Shown piece after piece: positions 23,401 to 28,000 of a stretch of DNA of 45,932 bases. The notes beneath the pieces were generated by a model. That model did not search any database. It had not been told where the DNA came from and saw only the letters and a program-made list of their open reading frames with translations. The position numbers and the translations under genes were made by a program. The DNA comes from RUG14300 sp964619685 (lineage in GTDB: Bacteria > Bacillota > Clostridia > Christensenellales > CAG-1252), in NCBI GenBank assembly GCA_964619685.1, contig CAZUET010000003.1:1-45932 (forward strand). The letters are read 5' to 3'. Every line of letters begins with the position of its first letter. Positions within the stretch are counted from its first letter, which is position 1.

Positions 23401-25071
23401 GGAGCTAACGGCGTAGGTATATATACCGTCAATGCAGATATCGAAATCGTTGACGGAAGTGGCGTACATAATTATGTATTCGTTGATTTAAACGGAAACA
23501 TTATAGAACGAGGCTCGGAGTTTAATATAGACTGCACTAACAAATACTCCATATCTGCAAGAAAGCTTGCACTTACTTATGATAATTTGTTGCAGAGCTA
23601 CCGTGAACCAACCGATGTAACCGCAGTTATCGATCTTGAAAATTGCGACTTGATCGACCTTGAGTGGGGTATTGACGGATATGACAGCTTTGGTTTGGAT
23701 GAAAAGCACAATGCTTTGATTTCGAGATTGAAGACTATCCTTGTAGATAACGGCATGGCGACCGACGATGAATTTGGCTGGAGCTCGGATATTAGAATAG
23801 TTAATAGATGGAATAATTCCGATTATCTCGATACATTAACGGCTTATACCAATATTATCATGAATCAAGATAAGATAGGCGATGATCTGTTATTGTCTTG
23901 TGATAACATGTCGGATAATTTCTTGATTACCACCGCTCCGACTCTCAAGCTGACATACATTAAGTATAATAAGTCTGAAAACGTATTCGATGTATATGAT
24001 GCTACCGATATACTTAATCTTACTAACGATGCAAGCAACCTACAAAAAATGGGAATTACTCCTATATACTGGCAGCAATGCGATATTTCGATGGTGGTAA
24101 GAGGATCTCTTGAAATAGTTTGGAGAAAGGAAGCATTTATATTTAAGGGCACATATGACGGTTGCGGATATACAATAAGCGACTTGATGATATTAGCATC
24201 TGTCAACGGCGGTTTGTTCGGTCAACTTGAGGGTGCTACCGTTAAAAGACTTAATATAGAGCGTGTAAACGGCGTTGGTGTCTCTGATATGGGCGGTATT
24301 ATTGCAAGTAAGGCTATTGATTCGCTTATCGATGATGTCACAGTTTCGGGTATTTATACCGTATATTCGTCAAATGACGGTGTAAAGGCAGGCTTTATTG
24401 TGGCTGAATCAAATGATACCGTTATCAAAAACTCTGTGTCTGTCGGTTACTTGAATGTATACGCATCTACGGCAACTGTGGGAGGAATGATCGGCGATTA
24501 TAGCGGAAACAGCGACGAAAGTATAGATAATGTCGCATTCGTTGATACCTCTATCGTTTTAAGCGGTCCTACATTTAATATTGGTCCTATGTATGGCTCC
24601 TTGTCGGGAACGTTTGGCGGTACGTATCTGGAGAATAGTACTGCGGTTTATCTAAAAGACGGTGCTTCACGGTTTGAAAATGGCACGAGCGGTAAGGCTC
24701 TTGATTATAACGGTTTTAAAAATTCGACTGAAGAAAATGTAAAGAGAGCTTACAAATTGGTAAAAGAAGAGTTAATGAGAAACTTTACCTTGTTACCAAA
24801 CGAAAGTGATACATTGCCTATAGGTAATTATCGTCAGTTGATATTGTTATCAGCATACGGATGGCTCGATGCTATCCTTGTAAATGACATCTATATTCCT
24901 TACGATATAACGGTTGCATATATGCTGATAGATAGCTATTACGGTGAGTTTACATTGAATGGTAAACAAATATCGTCAATAAGACCTACTACATATAGAA
25001 TGTTTATTCTCGAGGCTTCAAGCGAATATATCACCGTTTATTCCGAAAGGACACACATTGATAGAAACTAA
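2464..25071 (+). CDS. Giant exported MBG-domain surface protein (about 7535 residues)
   Basis: I place the start at the ATG at 2464 because GAGG lies five bases before it; the in-frame ATG at 2437 has no ribosome binding site. The N-terminus has a long basic region, a hydrophobic segment (about residues 50-71) and an Ala-Tyr-Ala-Asn site near residue 85, so it is either an extended signal peptide or an uncleaved anchor. Next come beta regions that include InlB/Flg_new-like repeats (for example near residues 413 and 592, with a Phe/Tyr-x-Gly-Trp motif). About 55 MBG-like domains follow (roughly residues 1170-7040). Each carries Tyr-Asp-Gly, Gly-Asp-x-Val, Asn-Ala-Gly-x-Tyr and Asn-Tyr-x-Leu, closing with Trp-x-Ile. 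A GLUG-like beta-helix region lies near residues 7225-7370. There is no LPxTG, lipobox or C-terminal membrane helix. The likely role is adhesin or surface filament; this is inferred from architecture only. Confidence 0.9.
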   Translation: MARANKKSILNKSETLNKNVTFAMINRRSNNSSAKSGHSRCRLLNSLRTISSLLVLILVFAFAISAIQVLIPIDSNSNSLEVAYANGPGSWSVPQGLAEAYTLNNVSDSEVNNGKNGLPYGVYQGSTSAFDDARRYFSIGSDAAKKPNRNDLKYNSEEKGSIGFIDYEADTFWSGRSDYSLVWWIDIVFDGQMLQAVRNGNVSLSFSTNSRFSDGLNEQNAPAMQWIKGSRANIGSDPIDGSRSGNNANWTSSFKNSCFFAGDFMDGDGSWSTSSDVDAEAIGVRLLFGAISDAAVDGGFYNIILNFSFNTDGLTIYANNPEIGRLNSGSWGRVIKFTNNTISRTATANSGYHIVDSTLNNSYSIKGWKLENFKSAPSSSYDQKSGTSSITISKSSIKPYSYIQVIFDEISYTVNFYSNGKDGAKLFNADDQEIAFGGVSVSGPNSLQLGYAFCDGYTFDGWLVERTSTDSGNPDYREDERFYPYKIRPDDHTKSQTVDLYAYWKSVQAGNGGDGITTITKVDGDYTKYSDIQFKIETSKTGYELIGVYAVYTDGDIPGVAVDLEKQSNGNWKLYALCGNCDLYPRWKAKQYTITYSIDGNKGTSRGDGKTKFYYGVGIGDEDFRTVTNKGAYVFKGWSRTSTGSVLSGSDVYFADVASNITLYAIFDNALNFRTDVTAFSNISATLPNWTNTGYFKTTGSNGIPDYNDSNSRELVGSRTELGWSQEKYAPGAGLYWCYWSNCNTPPSKNGFSNSNSNYPTGNNQVLDNYAYYYVSFSEEVQRALQAGITVKVSVTIGYSCCAYTGGVATYNSTARIGLSVIQGFPSGAFTANQYGDSANAGNDYGRAEWKKTKGTCTDTITLKAGDGSGFSIALHGDQTCTKGSLYEYISYASVTSISYKVEFSGTTSVSSFYLQDENGNTEETLKIRGKAKSIPSYPISTKDGYHFAGWQSVTNGYKATWTVNNYPLISYDVYTDGTNYATEIRKVGYYVYGQYVTLNESGDNSANILSRTEGDNDYNGFTANGRYTIGKHTSGTLSWIYKVGDAYSNPFACDVIGGYYVYYQWSMDDHTVNVGDSTVMYGNSILLDDYVTISHAADEHRELEYVWDNWQWTSSGQAQYKEFYLDDIHAIYLVSESGSYTIKIDAKISIKNVNGSTTVLVRTISDTGEYTIEPISVKLNNIANETFYYNGSVQLPLYDIIANDAVITDTAKLAAADATITVERLGKPWFYDANGKNAWNYGIDVSIVALNYKCSIGQDSNGYNYYNGRIGYEGTAPFRDAGTYTPSDIRLLRSNSTTANTNYRWYNTDEQFYSKADETESLPSSTIYPYSGVSGEGVVLYFTPSYKMFGTIADPSLLVIEGSYELLNRANTEYEFGNSTLATHPYICVDGLVEGDFEYFESIFKYLWSREEGNKAGLYNVLADFNSVSFNSANNEILYRLYNNYGVQLDASRNIKVNGNEIWSGNEIGQGELISRTGGMGVYYVGVSDWNNLFNSDGSLNGWNVELEDYTLSKSHPIFKIQARTIDIVGKPETDSASFVYDGKSHGFDLTFAGFSSTQDTSDITFKASLLGIRLVDLPTDWDSMTDNQKSQWLSANIVKAISVGVNGGDNKLYYDEQNNINYNTLSFAEINAGSYGIVLCGFDGGNYELNIDGKPFYEYRWEIKQLAVTFVSNSVANNTLGDAMYGGYTFSFSGLLSGDGIRILTDIVTPSSCGFRFTGTLSGESKSKSNYSALSDISEHLSNSFIENNTTFALFAKYAGNYSIAFTLSADNSTKEHSGKYGDAYTTNYKFSSKYKIEWTVNTRELSGPEYTSTVNDWIYEYNVSKGKTVAYSGFWSTDFKDNDIAPAVLTDLVENKSIIVIYELNGSNSEGVKLYADGVGGFSVTFKGLDQGTYSPIVNSISSGDIQAWTIKQSSASTVNDGQFVILPKTVLLNWRLDGINSASIIYDAKAHTVTADFYGIDGSSTTDNKVYSGDSATIRLSGDVSQTNAGTYRAVASLSSTNYSLISYSEGMSGTSEYSWSIIRRNLTVVYPTTIARYTYDGDSKSASIAVSNFPEGGTIDELNSLNTLYETDATITSSSIGIKLEAKNAGIYTVKTRNAGTHNVGTNYTITISEDELNEKTILIIDPRIVSITWNTDGFKYNGDMLEIEYDATPKALTAIINNKVNNDDVDLTYHFETLIDGDADRIKVGTYRTTVNGLTGESRSNYTLEGTTDTEREWSIVKRVLTVVWYPYTDNYYNSQSTTVNGFFTTKGGEPESGSGKTSDPYVYYYNGNNAIGVYCVVSGLVGSDSITVTLIGSGEFYYIYDGNYISMPTSGWTISSSNQSAYRFASTATAVSDAIYTVSFSANNDNYDISYRHADGSSDIDSASYKITKRELRISEWNMSDAVDNSFTKVYDGVSSMITATIDGVIPDSDIELSYSDSVKNNVGNYIAKITGIDGADKDNYLLPADTHKLQQAFTITARTVGIAWSFVDGGDSFTKTYRGSNYTLEAELNNIIDGDSVAVSRFRTDYKDGTNLNSLSSAIRVGEYKTYALELNNGNYRLPDNNSIEWSITPFELTISWIMSDGKGTFTKAYDGRESVITASINKIGSDDILLVYTTVGSIDPITGTAFSSSNTGVNVNTYTTTIALDGTNMSDYVLPSDNSKEWSITPRTVSLNWSLDGENEFETIYDGKDHTISCDISNKCLTDIVSVELTEDLTKCVAGNYTANVVKLVGTHSGNYTLDGLTNENGVLKCTWRIIPRVLGVTFDGVGGVYKKDNYTITVKVTNIINSDHPDNLAIAIVDISGKTNANIGIGNCNDGIYTATITSINVGLYGIKVNVSGDRADCYTLPDTQWTWEITALEVSVSWSLNAPIGGSVNGFVGIYAKGLYTMDASLMGVLGDDYVNLTLSGNTAVVKGSYIATVDAIDNPNYLIINGRSQSWEILPKTITAIYWTGENSDRSDFSWVYDGTAKAPIAHAETVNVGVGSINDGKVYEGDSVSFTYVYSGNRILKGNYSVTVTALTDNVNYILGTVDNATKEMEITPRTLTVAWLGDSGIYNKQNYIFTLTVSNLIPFDLENGFIDFNSHSVDGYLAVDNATKEMEITPRTLTVAWLGDSGIYNKQNYIFTLTVSNLIPFDLENGFIDFNSHSVDGYLAVIDGGKALSGNSLVWSFSAINAGLYSVSVDISGDRSSCYTFVTTTKKFEIEKSEIGIEWDMSDDIDDSFTKIYNGVSSTITAQPTGVYSGDSVEFVLSGDIYCVNASNEYIARVQALDGEDKENYKLPSNISRSWQIERLAVVLDWTLSAPINGKADAFKGVYAKNDYTLSATVTNAVGDDVVTINSYLTIGIGYNSSSNTALNVGAYTTRAVSLDNDNYTLVGAVDIKNWEITPKNITEIYWIGENSSESDFSWVYDGTIKAPKAYAVSIDTVNGQYNDGKAYVGDNISFEYNNIGEYAVGTYSLLVTAVIGNSNYVLGDNVTNISKEYTITAKTLDINWNGLSGTYDGNDHIFTATVSGILNDDYGTAVTLSATSLSAVCADASFISGVYTQAFSSKNAGDYSVTLTLSGSRADCYIFSNGELAVTKAWTIDKKALTVEFTVSGGNIINGSVIYDAQSHGYSFTLVGLVDGESLDLFYNELVNGVATTKNIASFGVGSTALFVPKSVSLYGISDITVSSATSSIENYSFTSRSVSWEITPRVVELSWSMNSAINYYYRASDYSPIATITNIQNGDSVTVNGYSTVGNKSAFAVSGVDGVGNIAKNVDNYRTKTLSLDNENYTLDGATNTELSWSILPKTIVFDWIGDSGSYTDFSWDYDGTTKSVGAVVEYVSVSVGSDIDGKVYEGDTISIVISNSSNILAGSYTATAIGTSNSNYVIDDNLTRAYSIEKRKVTLVWTLDSGSNDYSGNKYGYTLTAVGFVSNDYSANITIAIDTEKANMGTPTFTDSYSIYISGINAGDYSASAVLSGLRADCYYIDGITNVNWNINKKEITAVIGESVFDYKAERIENDELNISFLGLVSNESLTIGTDYNVEFDKDPIYAGSYVVTIDILSTAMTSNYTLIGQQSFDVTIDKHSINISDLLWKLNGTEIDIDNLVFVSGEHKSFTLSISDSIFNKIEGKQFTIRYFGFCTCGASAQSSTAEGLNMEHQWFDIDGEWQTNGPEHAGIYWAFVSFDSINVDDRDSFVFENFDNYTNSAYFTVDGDNTYLSWNNGDKATDTPLPALGDNATVVAFGIQRAENGATFAQTPKSLPFSGSYYTVTNGLPFVTAIGEGADMRVTVNGRDYSYTDYTTAQLVRNAGKYSIRIYDKNASASTIVGCDLFNTDATLESDVILTVERQIVTINNTASIAWSKVYDRTVGYIGFTYENGVDFVSQENDGVISSAVDGVISGTSLTISAVFDSYNAGSRNLTFSLDGADKNNYILKFSINGIPFTEFVESNGSFVIVGGTAENNVSLGDGGYITKKDINADGLAEKVFDGTDEVKSFTWNTSDIISGDTVSVSGRYAQSSVGDNIDIVLSSGNDNYIIASSLALGRILPKQLDVSYLSDGSVDYDGAPHGVIVTIDGMLDGFIETISVSGDRSGELTGNVSGTFTAINAGDYTITLSLPNNSNYYIAKNSESWQINKRTLGIAWSTDDLENEENAIYAWNTENDKWTVKFSNIQRWIGATFSNIVEGETLSAQLKDNVAIAVGEYTAIVIGIDGDTSSNYTLPTDMTKSWAILKAEVKTDITGIILEDKTVTYNSVKQTVSVNKTTTQHGITVLVTYEGGEDDSNGATNVGKYTITANIAESENYFAWSMTATLTIEKADIEGISMKASSLTYDGKDHCLTIDKSTTQYNESVSATYSIIYDTISVNNATNVGVYTVTAILNAGSNYNIATLTNTLEITRAEIKLSWNNTSSFSGIYSATMQGVLLTVEGIVENDKNGELVLEFTHNTLSSYTNGKNNVQYDFCAINAGVYTISVTLNGDTKDNYIVTNVNGGFTINKKTVTINGWEYQNGSISGEYTDNALTYNRSEYTLVPILDGVIGGDEVNLDISGNKGTNAYTYSATITLNHANYSMFTVNKSWIISPKALTVDWNYTEPFVYDRTFHEVTAKLDDICSGDIVNITYINSGDTVNKAIDAGTYTAKISSIDNTNYILPTDGLECGWSIEKADIDGIILSGGVFEYDGNLHTLTVNKLTTQHGIAVSVSYEGGENGANGATNVGRYTIIATVSAGDNYNDKVLPSSTLEITPVLLSLDWNNSENYSGIYSASLQGVSLTVSGIVSRDSNGELKLVFTHNTASDILECINNGTYEFLAKNVGDYSVSVSLDGTNKNNYSLPVNTSYSFTVKRKTLTITKWILDDNDYTVPVVYNKTERVIRAYTDDIIYNGDIVNFDYNENVKTNVGIYQAVVTISGNANYELSGEMTKEWAIIPKQLSIVWQNDIEKTYDHSEQSVTATLNGVIEGDTVNIVYDTTSGKAYKATDVGSYTAAISSIDNSNYILPSVGLSQDWSIKQAKITTVTFVSAKYTYDGSVKSLAIKGDKTQYDEIVTVTYSNNSKANAGAYIVTAIVDGGTNYEILTLTATLTIDKARLEIAVNGDSIVYDGEVHTLVPTFVSGEKYPKYTLSGNTLNVVLSADHNNGNGDEFIISSTVNSSITLEAKNVGTYHFAFNVTPIEGVISDNYIAVDTITAVLTIEKADMLDSDGTKLEQGVNIFLNDDIVDYCEEYVGITVSREDAESICVNADDLLKELSIYTSKNIQDTATVSYNYSYTAHQNSRIKRAATNENGVINAGIYSITVTVVNDNYKPVVLSAELTINRIEVSVNWVGTSNDYTYSRLDQSNAIGASFISVKGENKQMTVEVRGVDSENNTVTEFISAGTYTFTASYNGWDSDNYIINDSVNSGIVMKKYVYSATLNDTSMTYDGNTYYLLLNSGKSTVNSEFITVLGMSERVYYTYQCRESVLTTNEIRNVGVYTVVARYNAVDTVGYNPNIESFVSRTATFTVNVKDISVDIENPTKVYDGNSGVDGTVTVSGIVDSDITHITVSVAYSDKNVAATKRIIVALTSDDETHFPTTNYKVPENLNGKIEARKLDVDSRELQSWQKDYDGTTQSAKSPITLFADGFMPIDSDDITVKAYYNSKNVLEANSIVFSLEGYDAGNYLLDSIEFSEVDHISVFLINSLNVGIEWGGTGFINKGDYYSLTYDGYTHDANALIRLKGDDITTANNGILNLTVLTYYVKKADGTSITDTNSVVLRNAGTYNAVASTPTVMDDNMRANYGITATARNYVIEQASVAVKWSVKDEYIYNGTEQTAAVSATAVLLGEDISTYQNEFIVVDYGGKLFKNADIYAVKAMFDSDELSNNYKLISDDRTIEIKKANITNLQFQGSDSWVYYSGEVKYFFVTADGSNYNSAYSEVYYEFDPSLPITVNYSGGEIDYQNIGRSGIKNVGTYTVTASVANTLNYNDWSSSITVTVEKGTIDNIFIKERAYVFDGNKHYVYASNDKNGATDYESVVLPDGSAITVSYRTLSISYYNRAFYEGDNIKDSYICDQAINYAEHAGQYKVGATISGQSNYKDWSSEVSLTITQRVSTVNWYYKGLTDAKYVYNATDQSNSVSASILGQGIVGNDKNIYLSIAFTLIGDDVGAFAELKNRFVLAGDYTLVADFTPEQVWEANDYKLDDKGITRNVTIQKFVVELKWYFGCCEHKDEEYTDESICVYNKKEHSIVASGLGLGGVEMSLLTSGDFKGINAGTYSATVSKVEDGTDNVVVDGISYEIPYALNYVTPTNVDKKWSIDKRPITIELDIVQSSVSKKYDGSKLFTFDDTINVTKVTTDGIVFKTYNYLLTNENYQGSVNKIIYKIGNIVEGDGDVLDLYIESITANEATVNATSIHIIFKELTFNQISMVDVIENYWFAGDTSGLAMGRNDGELIQPRRLSASVNNNAGHVYNGLTFERSFEYADGCARADDLYCISVRSVETDLELMTLIDGNCYVGSLNIGGANGVGIYTVNADIEIVDGSGVHNYVFVDLNGNIIERGSEFNIDCTNKYSISARKLALTYDNLLQSYREPTDVTAVIDLENCDLIDLEWGIDGYDSFGLDEKHNALISRLKTILVDNGMATDDEFGWSSDIRIVNRWNNSDYLDTLTAYTNIIMNQDKIGDDLLLSCDNMSDNFLITTAPTLKLTYIKYNKSENVFDVYDATDILNLTNDASNLQKMGITPIYWQQCDISMVVRGSLEIVWRKEAFIFKGTYDGCGYTISDLMILASVNGGLFGQLEGATVKRLNIERVNGVGVSDMGGIIASKAIDSLIDDVTVSGIYTVYSSNDGVKAGFIVAESNDTVIKNSVSVGYLNVYASTATVGGMIGDYSGNSDESIDNVAFVDTSIVLSGPTFNIGPMYGSLSGTFGGTYLENSTAVYLKDGASRFENGTSGKALDYNGFKNSTEENVKRAYKLVKEELMRNFTLLPNESDTLPIGNYRQLILLSAYGWLDAILVNDIYIPYDITVAYMLIDSYYGEFTLNGKQISSIRPTTYRMFILEASSEYITVYSERTHIDRN
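11008..14400 (+). repeat. Four-domain super-repeat, first set
   Basis: Groups of four successive MBG-like domains recur as blocks starting at about 11008, 12313 and 13522. Each block opens with a Trp-Ser/Thr-Leu/Met-x-x-Ala-type domain. A domain with Asp-Phe-Ser-Trp-x-Tyr-Asp-Gly-Thr follows, then one ending in Ser-Gly-x-Arg-x-x-Cys-Tyr, then a fourth. Spacing is 1305 bp (1119 without the 186-bp duplication) and 1209 bp. The blocks are clearly related in protein sequence but well diverged in DNA. Confidence 0.7.
11528..11904 (+). repeat. Perfect 186-bp tandem duplication inside the giant gene
   Basis: Positions 11528-11713 and 11714-11899 are identical over 186 bases, and the pentamer CAGTG recurs at 11900-11904. 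The unit is 62 codons, in frame, and begins in Val-Asp-Asn-Ala-Thr-Lys. It copies only the end of one MBG-like domain and the front part of the next, so the protein gains a domain fragment and not a whole domain. The exact identity, against strong divergence among the other domains, indicates a very recent event or an assembly artefact. Confidence 0.95.
16858..18933 (+). repeat. Four-domain super-repeat, second set
   Basis: Two consecutive blocks of 1041 bp (16858-17898) and 1035 bp (17899-18933) have the same domain order. An Ala-Asp-Ile-Glu/Asp-Gly-Ile domain with Thr-Thr-Gln-Tyr/His comes first. A Leu-x-Trp-Asn-Asn domain with Tyr-Ser-Gly-Ile-Tyr-Ser-Ala or its variant follows, then a domain near Lys-Lys/Arg-Lys-Thr-Val/Leu-Thr-Ile, and then one with Trp-x-x-x-x-x-x-x-Tyr-Asp. 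The first domain of a third copy starts at 18934. It is evidence of growth by duplication of domain groups. Confidence 0.75.
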
Positions 25072-25087
25072 CCGAAAGGAGAAAAGC

Positions 25088-28000
25088 GTGAAAAAAGGGT
25101 ATACAGTAACCAAGTCAATAGCACTATTAGCTCTTACCGATATTTTGATGATAGCGGTCGCTTTTCTGTGCTTCGGCTTGGTTGCATATGCGGAGGGCGG
25201 AATAAGATATTCCGATCCAATAACTGTTGAATATACAGACGGTGTATATTCGTACGGCAACAACGGATATGCCGAAACAAGCGATTCTCTCCAAGACGTA
25301 ATTGACGCCGTTGCTAAAAATGTATCGTCTAATATAATACTCAATTTCAAAAATGTATCGACCAATGAGCAATTAGCTCTCGATTACAGCTATTCGGTGG
25401 TCATGCAGGGTAACTTGAACTATACAGGTGAGTTATCACCGTTTATAACGGTAAAAGATAATGAATTAAGGTTGCAGGGTATTGATATAGTATCTTCGGT
25501 TACCGCCATAAGCGTTGGTGAAAATGCAAGCTTGAATTCATACTCGGGTACCGTTAAAACAACACTCAATAAGGCTGTTTTGACCTCTACGATTTCAAAT
25601 TACGGAGCCGTGTCTATTGACGGCGGTGTGATAGTCTATGATAATTCTTTGGCACAAGGCAGTGGCACAGCCGTAAGTCAGTATGGAATTAGCTCTTCGC
25701 TGACACTGATCAAGGGGCGTATCGAAGGCAATAGCGGTATTCAGGTTAATCAAGGTACGGTAAGCTTTGTCGGTGGTACGGTCAGTGCGACTCGTTCTTA
25801 TAGTGAAAACATTGCTAACGGCTATGCGGTAATGGTCTGTAATAACGGAAATGTGACGGTTGACGGTGCGAATATAAACAGCGTAACTCCGTCAAGAGCG
25901 GTGCTGATAGACGGAGGGAGTAATTCAACCTTTAATTATTTTTCGGGGCGTATCGAGGGGAATATCGTTTTGAATCGTGGTGGCACCGATTTTACGGCTG
26001 TTAAAATTGGTAATAAGTGTATTTATCCCGATCAAAACGGAAGTGTTTATTTATATTCTCCGTTGAATGTGTTGGAGCATTTATCCGATTTTTATTTGGG
26101 TGTTGAATGTAATACGGGATTTTATGTAAAGGAATGGAGTGATGGTATTGAAGTAAACTCGCCTAAACTTTCCGATTTTAGTGGTGAAGAAGTAAAGGTA
26201 ACACTTGATAACCGATATAAAATAACCCTTTCATTGGGAAATAAAAGCGAAACACTGTTATTTGATTACAATTCTACCGTTTATCCTCATGTGTGGGGAT
26301 TTACCCCGTCTGACGGACAAACCATATTATATTGGTGCGATCAATTCGGTGAACAAATTGATCTACCTATTAAGGTAACAAAGGATGCTTCGTATACAGC
26401 GGTGCTTGATATAGCCGATACCGTTATAGAGCATATAGCTGATATTTCTACTGTTTACGGAGATGATATATCTCTTGAAGGTCGTTTTGAGAGGGTAGAG
26501 TTCCTATCTTACGAATATATTTGGCAAAGGCTTGAAAAGGTATCGATTTCGGACGGACAGGGCGGAATGGTGGTATCAACGCAGTTCGTAACGGTATCCG
26601 AAAATGAAAAATGCATAGTAAAGGGTGTGTCTGATTCGGGTAAATACCGTTTGAAGCTGATTACTTCATTTGGCAGTGTCGAAAAAATAAATTACAGTAA
26701 TGAATTTACGGTTACAATAGAAAAAGCCGATTATAACGGAATCGTGCATGCAGATATTATTGGTGTTTACTCTCCCGATAAGACGCTGTCGGATTATTTG
26801 TTGTCAGAAGGTTTTTCTTGGGTGGATGCCGACATTGTTCCAACTGTGAATGTTACAAAATATGAAGCGAAATACTGCGTTGATTACGAAAATTACAATG
26901 CGTACCCACTTTTTATTAACCTTGTTCTGCAAAAACACGAGGCAATAAGAGATTCTTATCCGTATAATTATTATCAAAATGAAAGCTTTGTATATGATTC
27001 GAATAAAACGCTAAACGATTATCCGCTTAGTGGTGCTTGGCGGTGGGCTGACGGCAGTATTACACCAACCGTGAATAATGAAGGTTATATCGCTTACTAT
27101 AATCCCGACAGTGCCAATTATGAGGATTATAGGTGTTTGATTAAAATACTTATCACAAAAGCACAGTCGGAAAAGGGTGAGGCACTGTCTTATAATGCTA
27201 CATTTAGATATGGATTGACGGTCAAGGATGCCTTGACAGATGGTAAATTGCCTAAAAACTACTATTTTATTAATGTTAGCGATATTGATATGGTGATAGA
27301 GCAATACGGTAGTATAATAATTGATATTTACTATAATCGAGATCCGCTAAATTATGAAAGCTATAAGACAACGCTCACTGTTAATGCAGTTAGAGAAAAG
27401 GAATCCGAGAGAAAATATCCCGAGGTTATTTTTATTCCGTTCGACGAAGCACTAAAGCTATCGGATATCAGATTGGACGATGGGTGGCGGTGGTCAAACG
27501 GAGAGCAGTCGATCAAATACGGTAAGAATACATATTCTGTGATGTATAGCTCTGATTATGCGTTATATGAACCGTTTATAACGGTGGTAGAAATAGTTGC
27601 TTATGACTCAGCGATAAAGATTGACGATATAAATGTACAATATAGTGAAGGGCTGACACTAAGCGAAATCCCTTTGCCAAACGGATATAGTTGGATAGAA
27701 AATACTAAGTTAAGTGTAGGTAATCACACCTGTAGGGCTGTTTATTCGTCGGATGAGTGGGAAAAAGTTTATATCGATGTTATAGTCTCTGTATCTAAGG
27801 GAATATATGATATTAGCGATATAGTATTTGAGGATAAAACGGTACCATATGACGGAATACCCTATACGATAGAGTTTGTAGGTATACTTCCGAACGGAGT
27901 AAGTGGCAAGGTGTACTGTGAACAATATCAGGAAATTTGCTCATTTACTGATGTCGGAGAATACCGCTTTATACTCGAATTTACTGTAAACAATACTGAT

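Noticed and set aside
25058..25087. TTG start for the 1289-residue protein, overlapping the giant gene
   Set aside because: The added residues are charged and precede a normal signal peptide; AGGAG is correctly spaced only for the GTG at 25088.
25072..25087. The giant gene and the next gene as one gene split by a stop codon
   Set aside because: The second gene has its own ribosome site and a complete signal peptide, so it is a separate exported protein.
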